DNA of 64,000 bases from Terriglobus albidus. Its GTDB lineage: Bacteria; Acidobacteriota; Terriglobia; Terriglobales; Acidobacteriaceae. The notes under the pieces are model-generated. The model was not told where the DNA came from, did no database searches, and saw nothing but the letters and a program-made list of their open reading frames with translations. Position numbers and translations under genes: made by a program. Shown one piece after another: positions 8,648 through 15,711 of this stretch; the stretch's first letter is position 1; each line of letters begins with the position of its first letter. The DNA is taken from positions 4,650,001 to 4,714,000 of the forward strand of contig NZ_CP042806.1 of assembly GCF_008000815.1 (NCBI RefSeq), given 5' to 3'.

Positions 8648-8910
8648 AAAGTCTCCAGAAACTTTCGGTGTTCGTCATCGCAGGCGAAACGTGGAGAAGG
8701 CCCGCTGCTCTCGAAGAGGCGGGAAGATTCAGGCTCGATGGGTGAACAGTAACGGACGGATGTTAATAGGTGACAAAACAATCCCGAATTATGTGAATTA
8801 TTTTCATTACCCGGAAACACTTTCACCGCGGGAACACCTGTTCTCTTTGCATTGCATCTTCAGGGAACACGCTATAATCGTGCGGACGCCCATAGGATTG
8901 CCAGACCGGA
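8648..8910. promoter_or_regulatory. Divergent promoter region, TonB receptor / DeoR regulator, with repeated AACAC sites
   Basis: A TATAAT at 8873-8878 is the likely -10 box of the DeoR gene; TTGCAT occurs twice upstream (8847-8852 and 8852-8857) at 20- and 15-bp spacing, so the -35 assignment is uncertain. GGAAACAC (8813), GGAACAC (8831) and GGAACAC (8864) are direct repeats. The middle one is also part of an inverted repeat GAACA-CC-TGTTC (8832-8843), and the last lies between -35 and -10. This is a plausible operator for the adjacent DeoR protein (inference). Confidence 0.5.
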
Positions 8911-9675
8911 ATGAGTGAAACTGCTGAACATTCAAGACTTGATTCGATCGTGCAGTTGTTAAAAATGAACACATCGGCATCCATTGCCGAGATCGCCGAG
9001 AGCGTTCACGTCTCGCAGATGACCGTACGCCGCGATCTGCAAAAGCTGGTCGAAGCCGGACAGGTCATCCGCATTCCGGGCGGAGCCCGCATCGAGCACT
9101 GGCGCGGAGCCGAGCGCAGCTTCTTCGAGCGCCTGGAGAAGATGTCGCACGCCAAACGCAGCATCGGTGCGGCAGCCGCGGCCCTGGTGAACGACGGAGA
9201 GTCCGTGGTGCTGGATTCCGGCACCACCACGCTCCATGTCGCGCGAGAGTTACGCGCCCGCCGAAATGTTGTGGTGTTCACCTTTTCCCTGGCGGCGCTG
9301 GAAGAACTCACCTCCGCCGAAGGCATCCGGGTTGAGCTCACCGGCGGTGTTTACCGTTCCAGCAGCCATGACCTTATCGGGCACTCAGTCGCCAAGAGCC
9401 TGACCTCGATCTTTGCCGACACGGTGATCTTCGGCGCCGCGGCGGTCTCGTTCAGCCGGGGCGTCATGGTCCACGATCCCGATGCGCAGCATGAGCTGCT
9501 GCAGGCCGGCAAGCGCAAAGTCCTGGTGGTCGACAGCAGCAAAATTGGAACGGAGGCTACCTATCGCCTCTGCGGTATCGAGGACTGCGATCTGATTCTT
9601 ACAGACAAGGGCATCTCGCCGGAGGACCTGGCTCGCCTGGGACAGATGACGAAGGTTCAGGTCGCAACGCACTAA
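8911..9675 (+). CDS. DeoR/GlpR-family transcriptional regulator
   Basis: 254 residues. The N-terminal winged helix-turn-helix (about 10-65) has the DeoR signature SQMTVRRDLQKLVEAGQVIRIPGG. The remainder is the DeoRC sugar-phosphate sensor domain, with VVLDSGTTTLHVARELRAR and, near the end, a KVLVVDSSKIG segment. Such proteins usually repress sugar-catabolic genes until a phosphorylated sugar binds. It is 42 nt upstream of a GHMP sugar kinase, divergent from a TonB receptor, and within 9 kb of an SIS isomerase and a sugar porter, so it probably controls a local sugar regulon. The inducing sugar is unknown. Confidence 0.9.
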   Translation: MSETAEHSRLDSIVQLLKMNTSASIAEIAESVHVSQMTVRRDLQKLVEAGQVIRIPGGARIEHWRGAERSFFERLEKMSHAKRSIGAAAAALVNDGESVVLDSGTTTLHVARELRARRNVVVFTFSLAALEELTSAEGIRVELTGGVYRSSSHDLIGHSVAKSLTSIFADTVIFGAAAVSFSRGVMVHDPDAQHELLQAGKRKVLVVDSSKIGTEATYRLCGIEDCDLILTDKGISPEDLARLGQMTKVQVATH

Positions 9676-9717
9676 TATTAACGTTCCTTGTACAGCGGTT
9701 CGGTAGCCTGAGGCAGA

Positions 9718-11178
9718 ATGCCATCGCTACGGACCAGCGAACTGGAATCACACGGCGTTGAGGAACATGTCGCGGCGGCGCTTGCGAAAACGCACGACTT
9801 TTTCACGCCCGATATCCCAGTGTTGCTTGCGCGCGCCCCTGGACGGCTGGATGTGATGGGCGGCAACGTCGACTATACCGGCGGCGCGGTCCTGCAGGGT
9901 CTGCTGCAGGAGGCAGTATGGGCAGCCTGCCAGTTTCGCTCTGACGAGACCGTGCGGGTGCTCAATCCCGGCGCTGCTCGTTATGGCTGGAAGACACGTT
10001 TCGAGCTCAACCTGAGCGAGTTATCCGATGCAAGTGCCATACAGGCAATGTGCAACGCAGAGGAAGGCAGCTTCTGGGGACGCTATGTCCTGGGAGCCGT
10101 TTACTTTCTCAAGAGTCACTTCGAAGGCACTGGAGCACTGGATACACCAGGCGGCCTCAACCTTTTCCTCCACTCCGACCTTCCGCCTAACAAGGGAGTC
10201 AGTTCCTCGGCTGCGCTGACCATCGCCGCACTCAAAGCCATCTCTGCCGCCTGGGGCATTCCACTCAGCGCCGTGGCCCTGGCAACCGCGGGGCAATGGG
10301 TTGAGAACGTTGTCGCCGGAGCCGCGTGCGGCATCATGGATCAGGCCGCGATTGTGCTGGGCAGAGACAGCCATCTCCTTCCCATACTCTGCCAACCATG
10401 TCTTCCCTCCCCTGCCATCGCTCTGTCCGACGGTCTTCGGATATGGGGCATCGACTCGATGGCCCCGCGCTCCACCACCGGCACTGCCTATGAAACTGCG
10501 CGTGCAGCGGCGTTCATGGGATACCGCATGATCTGCGAGAAGGAAGGACTTGCAGTCAGCCCCGATGCAAGCTCAGACATTCCACGCTGGGTTGATACAC
10601 GCTGGAATGGTTATCTTTCCAATGTGCCTCACCCAGTGTTCCGCACGTACCACGAGCATTGGCTTCCCAAGTCTCTCTCGGGCCATGAGTTCCTTGAGCG
10701 TTACGAAGAACACATCGACCCCTTCACGGCGATTGAGCCTACGCGCGAGTATCCAGTGCGTGCAGCAGTCCGCTACGCCGTCGAAGAGAATTTCCGGGTG
10801 CGGATGGCAAGTTCGTTGCTCGAAGCCACCGCATGGGATGTATCGGAGAGCTCTCTGCAGTTGATCGGCAAGGTCCTCTGCCAGTCACACCATGCCTATT
10901 CCGAGTGCGGGCTCGGATCGAAGGAGTGCGATGACCTGGTAGACCGGGCGTTGAAGGCAGGCTTTCCAGGGGCAAAGATGACCGGTGGGGGCGCCGGAGG
11001 CGTCGTCGCCATTCTTGGCCGCACGGAGGACCGTAGAAAATTCCTCAGACTCGCGGAAGAATACGCTCGCGACCGCGGCGCAACTCCGCACATCTTTGAA
11101 GGCAGTTCCGATGGGACCGATGCCTTCGGTCTACGTACGCTGCAGTTCAAAACCGGCAAGGGATGGGTGTGTTGCTAG
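9718..11178 (+). CDS. GHMP sugar kinase, galactokinase / L-arabinokinase-like
   Basis: 486 residues. Motif 1, APGRLDVMGGNVDYTGGAVL (about 40-60), is the GHMP sugar-recognition segment and reads closer to plant L-arabinokinase than to classical galactokinase. Motif 2 (ATP loop) is PPNKGVSSSAALTIAA, and motif 3 is GAKMTGGGAGGVVAILG near the C-terminus. The enzyme should phosphorylate C1 of a free sugar in the cytoplasm. Galactose, L-arabinose and N-acetylgalactosamine are all possible; an AgaS-like isomerase and a DeoR regulator nearby make an amino sugar worth testing. The stop codon TAG (11176-11178) is the first triplet of repeat copy B, so the last residues GWVCC abut that element. GAGGCAG precedes the start. 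Confidence 0.85.
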   Translation: MPSLRTSELESHGVEEHVAAALAKTHDFFTPDIPVLLARAPGRLDVMGGNVDYTGGAVLQGLLQEAVWAACQFRSDETVRVLNPGAARYGWKTRFELNLSELSDASAIQAMCNAEEGSFWGRYVLGAVYFLKSHFEGTGALDTPGGLNLFLHSDLPPNKGVSSSAALTIAALKAISAAWGIPLSAVALATAGQWVENVVAGAACGIMDQAAIVLGRDSHLLPILCQPCLPSPAIALSDGLRIWGIDSMAPRSTTGTAYETARAAAFMGYRMICEKEGLAVSPDASSDIPRWVDTRWNGYLSNVPHPVFRTYHEHWLPKSLSGHEFLERYEEHIDPFTAIEPTREYPVRAAVRYAVEENFRVRMASSLLEATAWDVSESSLQLIGKVLCQSHHAYSECGLGSKECDDLVDRALKAGFPGAKMTGGGAGGVVAILGRTEDRRKFLRLAEEYARDRGATPHIFEGSSDGTDAFGLRTLQFKTGKGWVCC

Positions 11179-12215
11179 AGCATTTCTCCTGTTGCTGGGT
11201 ATCCCGAAAGGGGAGTGCAGCGGCGTTTTCATTGCGGAAAACGCCCAAAGATATGGAATCCCCACACTACACCTACAGGAGAAATGCTCCAGCACGCGCT
11301 TTCGGCCGAGGCCAATTTCTCGGCGCCATTCTGATGCTGCTGACCGCAAATCTTTTGTGGGCCGGCCAGGGAGTTGCTGTAAAGCTACTCTCGGGCAGTC
11401 TTGGACCATTGGCGATCGCTCTTTTCCCGCTCTACTGCATCACTCTTCTCGGACTAGGAACGCTTGCCATCCATCGCAACCTCGCGGAACGATTTCGCGC
11501 TGCGTGGAGATACCGCCGCGACTTCTTTCTTGCCGGTATCTGCGGACAGCTTATGGCTCAGGTCGGCATGACACTCGGCGTCAGTTGGTCCACCGCCTCT
11601 AATGGCGCGATCCTAAGCCTTTTGATTCCCATCTTTGGCGCCATCATTGCTGTCTGGCTGCTGCGTGAACGGCTTTCCCTGCTTCGTGTAAGCGCTCTGC
11701 TGATGGGATTTGCCGGAGTCATCCTGCTGTCACCGATTCATCGGGCCACCAGCCCCGGCACCCGCATCCACGAGATCGCCGGCAACTGGCTTATCGCCAT
11801 CGGGTGCTTCGGCTCTGCGTTTTACAACGTGTATTCCAAGCGTCTTCTCGAATACTTCAACGGACTTGAGACCCTCTTCTTCAGTTACCTGTCCACGACG
11901 GTCTTCAGCCTTCCCGTACTCTTTCTGCTGGAGCCGAACTGCGTGCGTAACCTGTCTCACCTGACCATGACACAGTGGAGCGCATTCGGCTATCTCGCCA
12001 TCTTCCTCTACGGCGTTTCGATGGTGCTCTTCCTCCGCGCTCTCGAATCGGTGGACACCATCCTCGCATCGGCCTCGCTCTATCTGATGCCGATCTTTGG
12101 TGTAGCCCTGGCCTTCGGCATCTTGAGAGAACGCATCGCTCCGCACGCCCTGCTCGGCTCAGGAATCGTGCTCTTTGCGACTCTCATCCTCTTCCGCTAC
12201 GACTACGCAATCTAG
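11169..12215 (+). CDS. EamA/DMT-family membrane transporter with a repeat-derived N-terminal leader
   Basis: About 348 residues, ten predicted helices in two EamA halves (first half from GAILMLLTANLLWAGQGVAVKLL; second from EIAGNWLIAIGCFGSAFYNVYSKRLLEYF). Family members export or import small metabolites and sugars; substrate unknown. Start GTG 11169 is preferred because AAGGG (11158-11162) lies 6 nt before it; ATG 11163 is in the same frame but touches that site, and ATG 11253 inside the repeat has no ribosome-binding site. With either upstream start, about 40 residues come from repeat copy B. The start overlaps the end of the kinase gene, suggesting coupled translation in one operon. Confidence 0.83.
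   Translation: MLLEHFSCCWVSRKGSAAAFSLRKTPKDMESPHYTYRRNAPARAFGRGQFLGAILMLLTANLLWAGQGVAVKLLSGSLGPLAIALFPLYCITLLGLGTLAIHRNLAERFRAAWRYRRDFFLAGICGQLMAQVGMTLGVSWSTASNGAILSLLIPIFGAIIAVWLLRERLSLLRVSALLMGFAGVILLSPIHRATSPGTRIHEIAGNWLIAIGCFGSAFYNVYSKRLLEYFNGLETLFFSYLSTTVFSLPVLFLLEPNCVRNLSHLTMTQWSAFGYLAIFLYGVSMVLFLRALESVDTILASASLYLMPIFGVALAFGILRERIAPHALLGSGIVLFATLILFRYDYAI
11176..11291 (+). repeat. 116-bp palindromic dispersed element, copy B
   Basis: The terminal arms GAGCATTTCTCCTGT (11178-11192) and ACAGGAGAAATGCTC (11275-11289) are perfectly complementary over 15 bp. The inner hairpin is GGCGTTTTC (11222-11230) / GAAAACGCC (11237-11245). Its first three bases stop the kinase gene; the rest is open in the frame of the following EamA transporter. 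Confidence 0.9.
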
Positions 12216-12236
12216 GACCTTCTGATTTAGCTCAAT

Positions 12237-12251
12237 TGTTAATAATTAACA
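12237..12251. promoter_or_regulatory. Perfect 15-bp palindrome upstream of the GNAT gene
   Basis: TGTTAATAATTAACA is a perfect inverted repeat about a central A, 43 nt before the GNAT start codon. It has the size and symmetry of a dimeric repressor site. The cognate protein is not identifiable here. Confidence 0.45.
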
Positions 12252-12294
12252 TCCTTCCACCCAAGAGGCGGACAGACGACTATGCTCTTATTTT

Positions 12295-12819
12295 GTGAAG
12301 GCTAACCGGCCATACCCCGAAATCGAAAGCCTCCCTTCTCCCCGGAAGGAAGGCGTGGAGAGTGTTAATTATTTTCGGAGGGAGAAGGGCCGTTTTGTCA
12401 TCTCCACCGATCCCAGCTCACTGGATTCGGAGGCCGTCTACGGATTTCTCTCCGAAGCCAAATGGTGGGGGGCTGATCTCACACCGGAATCACTGCATCG
12501 CGCTCTGCGTCATTCGATCTGCTTTTCACTCCTGGAAGAAGATCGTCAGATCGGTATTGCGCGCATCATCACGGATTATGTGACCTACGCCTATCTCTGC
12601 GACGTATTTATCATCGAAGAGCGCCGCCGGCAGGGCCTTGGAACCTGGCTGATCCGTTCTGTCCTTGAGCATCCGGATCTGAAATCGCTGAAGCGGGTCT
12701 CGCTCATCACCCACGATGCCCAGAGCTTCTATCTCGGCCTCGACTTCCACTTCGCGGCTCATCCCGACTGGTATATGGAACGGTATCTGGACAAGGTCTA
12801 TCAGCCGTTCAATCTCTGA
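12295..12819 (+). CDS. GNAT-family N-acetyltransferase
   Basis: 174 residues from GTG 12295. The acetyl-CoA-binding core is visible as YLCDVFIIEERRRQGLGTWLIRSVLEH (Q/RxxGxG/A pattern, about 100-125), followed by LKRVSLITHDAQSFYLGLDFH typical of the last GNAT motif. Substrate unknown. There is no ribosome-binding site before the GTG, and a TATGCT sits about 11-16 nt upstream, so a leaderless transcript is possible; an internal GTG at 12355 is an alternative. Its stop lies 3 nt from the stop of the convergent permease gene. Confidence 0.82.
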   Translation: MKANRPYPEIESLPSPRKEGVESVNYFRREKGRFVISTDPSSLDSEAVYGFLSEAKWWGADLTPESLHRALRHSICFSLLEEDRQIGIARIITDYVTYAYLCDVFIIEERRRQGLGTWLIRSVLEHPDLKSLKRVSLITHDAQSFYLGLDFHFAAHPDWYMERYLDKVYQPFNL

Positions 12820-12822
12820 AAT

Positions 12823-14157
12823 TCAGGCCTCGATCGTGATACCCGGCCGTCTCTGAATGACCCAGAGCAGGATGCCTGCCAGAGCCCATGCCGTGCCGGC
12901 AGTCAGTGCGAGACGTCCGAGGTTTCCCCAGAGAAACATGCAGGTGACGAGTCCACCCAACGACAGCAGCATGGGAAACCATTGATGCAACCGGCCGTGA
13001 CGCCAGCCATAAAGGATGGAGGAAAGATTCACTCCGGCGAAGGCAAGCAGCGCTCCGTAGTTCAGAAGTTCGGTACCAAGCTGATAGCTGAAGCAGAGCG
13101 CTCCGACGAAGCAGATCGCGCCAATGAGCAGCACGTTATTTCTTGGAATGCGGTTGCGAGAGTCGACTGCGGCGAAGAATCGGCGCGGCAGCGCTCCATC
13201 CTGTCCCATCGCGTAGAGAAGCCGCGCGGCGCCAAGCTGTGAGGCCATACCGGACCCCATATTGGCGAGGAGCAAAGCTCCATTCACGATGAGGAAGAGC
13301 ACCGGTCCACCGGCCCGGCCGGAGACGTAAACATACGCCGTATCGATATCAGGAAACGCCTGACCGTGTGGCCAGATGATCTGCGCGGCGTAGACCTCGA
13401 TGGCAGCGAGGATCCCGGTGATGAAACAGGTAAAGACAATGGCTCGAGGAATACTGCGGGCCGGGTCCTTGGCTTCGTCCGTCAGAGTTGAGATGCCGTC
13501 AAAACCGATATATGTCAGCACCGCAATCGATGTACCGCGCAACAGACCGTCCATACGGAAGGTTCCAGGATCGTAGAAAGGCTGAAGGAATGCACTCATC
13601 CCCATGTGCGTTTGCATGGCGATCCAACGAACAGCAGCAGCCAGGACAAGCACAATCACCGCACCCAGCAACGCTGCGACCAGTGCATTGATGCGAGCGG
13701 AGGTCTCCACGCCATTGCAGTTGAGCGCGGTGAAGAGGATGGCAAAGAAGACAACAAAGACGACGTAAGGAACGCCGTGAATGAAGTTCATCGCCGCGCG
13801 GCTGCACCAGATGACACAGATCAGCGGATTCAGGATGTAGTCCATCACCAGGCACCAGCCGGTCAGATAACCAAGGCTGGGATGGATCTCCTTACCGACA
13901 TACAGAAATGCCGAACCGCCGTGCGGATGAACGCGGGCCATGCGGCCATAGCTGATCGAGGTGAACAGCATGGCGACCATGGCGAGCAGTACAGCAGTAA
14001 CCACATGGCCACGCGCCTGCTGGTAGATGATGCCGAAGGACGGCATCGGAGCTGTCGGCTGAATAAGAACAATGCCGTAAAGCACCAGGTCGCGGAAACG
14101 CAGGGCGCGTTTGAGTCCGGGTGCAGGGGCCTGGTTGGCAAGGAGCGTGTCTGCCAT
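12823..14157 (-). CDS. APC-superfamily amino acid/polyamine permease
   Basis: 444 residues, about 12 hydrophobic helices. The N-terminus (LRFRDLVLYGIVLIQPTAPMPSFG) matches the helix 1 substrate/ion-binding region of APC permeases; a conserved FDGISTLTDEAKDPARSIPRA lies near residue 225 and GAARLLYAMGQDGALPRRFF near residue 305. Expected to import an amino acid or polyamine; specificity unknown. Monocistronic between the convergent GNAT gene and the sulfatase operon. Confidence 0.9.
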   Translation of the reverse strand: MADTLLANQAPAPGLKRALRFRDLVLYGIVLIQPTAPMPSFGIIYQQARGHVVTAVLLAMVAMLFTSISYGRMARVHPHGGSAFLYVGKEIHPSLGYLTGWCLVMDYILNPLICVIWCSRAAMNFIHGVPYVVFVVFFAILFTALNCNGVETSARINALVAALLGAVIVLVLAAAVRWIAMQTHMGMSAFLQPFYDPGTFRMDGLLRGTSIAVLTYIGFDGISTLTDEAKDPARSIPRAIVFTCFITGILAAIEVYAAQIIWPHGQAFPDIDTAYVYVSGRAGGPVLFLIVNGALLLANMGSGMASQLGAARLLYAMGQDGALPRRFFAAVDSRNRIPRNNVLLIGAICFVGALCFSYQLGTELLNYGALLAFAGVNLSSILYGWRHGRLHQWFPMLLSLGGLVTCMFLWGNLGRLALTAGTAWALAGILLWVIQRRPGITIEA

Positions 14158-14246
14158 GTGCTCTCAGTATCCAGCATCCGCAGTGACAGGTTCGATAGGG
14201 CGAATGGCCTACCCAGAACTCTCTGGATCGGCCATCGCTATAGTCT

Positions 14247-15695
14247 TTACGGATAGAGCGTTGCCGGCTTGATCTCCGGTGAGCCTTCCCCGGCGTACTC
14301 AAGCAGCTTTTGCAGCCCCGTTCTGAGCTCCTTCGCCTTCTCTACATACTCCTTGCGGCCCGCAAGATTAGTGAGCTCGTGAGGGTCATTGCGCTGGTCA
14401 TAGAGCTGCCACTCAAGGTAGGTTGGGCTTTCAGACTTCTTCGCTCCGGAGATATCGGCAACGCAGTAGGTCCACTCCGGCGTGCGGATCGCGCGGGCGG
14501 TCATGGACTCGCTGATCTGGACCAGTTCCTTATTCGGCCAGGCCTCGCGTGCCGCCGTGTCGTTCAACAGCGGCAAGAAGCTGCGTCCCTTCCAGGTAGA
14601 GGGCACCGGCACGCCCACAGCCTCAAGCAGCGTGGGAGCGATGTTGATGATGCCAGTGAGCTCAGGAATCTGTTGCGCGCCGTTGAACCCCGGGCCGTCA
14701 ATAATGAGCGGAATGCGGATCGAGCTGTTGTGTGTGGAGCGCTTGTACTCCTGATTGCGGGTCATGAAGTGGCAACCGTGGTCGCTCATAAAGACGAAGA
14801 TGGTGTCGTCCGCCTGGTTCGTCTCCTGCAGTACCTTGCGCAGGCGGCCGACCGAAGCATCAATGCTCTCGCAGGCGCCGTAATAGTCGGGCAGTTGCTG
14901 GTGCCAGTCTCCCGGAAAAGCGCGAAGATCCGGCGGAACGTGAGCATTGATAAACCGCTCTGCCGACCCCTTGGGGCCGACCATGCGGTTCTCATCGTTC
15001 TGCTGGTGAGGCTCTAGCTGCGAGACGAAAAGGAAGAATGGTTTGTCATGCTTCTGGCGAAGGAAGCGCTCGGCACGATCTGTCAGGAAGTCGACGCGGT
15101 ACTGGTTCTCGAACTTAATCTCCTTCCCGTCGCCGTCGAAGAGTGAGCCGTAGTACGGATGCGAAGTGTGTTCGAGAGCATTGGCGCCCTCCCACAGGTC
15201 GAGGAAGCCGCCACGATACTCCGGCGGAACGTAGCCGGGACCGCCGCCCTGTGCCGCGGCTGCAGGCGAGAGATGCCACTTCCCGATCAGGTTGGAGGTA
15301 TAGCCTGCCTTACGAAGCTCGCCTGCGAGGGTGGGCAGCTCCGACTTCAGGCCGGGGCCGTTGTGCCAGACGCCAGTCTCTGTAGCGTAGCGGCTGGTCA
15401 TCAGCACAGATCGGGCCGGAGCGCAGACAGGCTGATTGGTCACAGCATGGGTGAAGTTTTTGCCGCGGCGCGCCATGGCGTCGAGATTCGGTGTGCGGGT
15501 AGAGCTGTTGGCTCCATTGACGCCAACGAAGTCCCAGCGAAACTGGTCAGAGAGATAGATGATGATGTTCGGTTTCGCCTTCGGAGCCGAACTCGTAGTG
15601 CGCTGCCCCTGTGCTTCCGCGGCAGACGCAGCCGAACCGAGGACCGCCCCACCGGCGGCAGCAGAGGTGTTACGGAGGAATTGGCGACGATTCAT
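14247..15695 (-). CDS. Tat-exported sulfatase (type I, formylglycine-dependent)
   Basis: 482 residues from ATG 15695, preceded by AAGGAG; a frame-open extension to 15788 would overlap the receptor gene. The N-terminus MNRRQFLRNTSAAAGG is a twin-arginine signal. The activation motif is C91-A-P-A-R (CxPxR type), where Cys must be oxidised to formylglycine, with the second part MTSRYATETGVW following. Metal-site stretches include IIIYLSDQFRWD and MSDHGCHFM. Such enzymes remove sulfate esters from carbohydrates or small molecules. The gene starts 16 nt after the stop of a TonB receptor gene, so uptake and desulfation of a sulfated substrate is a reasonable inference. No maturase is in this window. 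Confidence 0.9.
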   Translation of the reverse strand: MNRRQFLRNTSAAAGGAVLGSAASAAEAQGQRTTSSAPKAKPNIIIYLSDQFRWDFVGVNGANSSTRTPNLDAMARRGKNFTHAVTNQPVCAPARSVLMTSRYATETGVWHNGPGLKSELPTLAGELRKAGYTSNLIGKWHLSPAAAAQGGGPGYVPPEYRGGFLDLWEGANALEHTSHPYYGSLFDGDGKEIKFENQYRVDFLTDRAERFLRQKHDKPFFLFVSQLEPHQQNDENRMVGPKGSAERFINAHVPPDLRAFPGDWHQQLPDYYGACESIDASVGRLRKVLQETNQADDTIFVFMSDHGCHFMTRNQEYKRSTHNSSIRIPLIIDGPGFNGAQQIPELTGIINIAPTLLEAVGVPVPSTWKGRSFLPLLNDTAAREAWPNKELVQISESMTARAIRTPEWTYCVADISGAKKSESPTYLEWQLYDQRNDPHELTNLAGRKEYVEKAKELRTGLQKLLEYAGEGSPEIKPATLYP

Positions 15696-15711
15696 GCGAC
15701 TTTCTTTCTCC

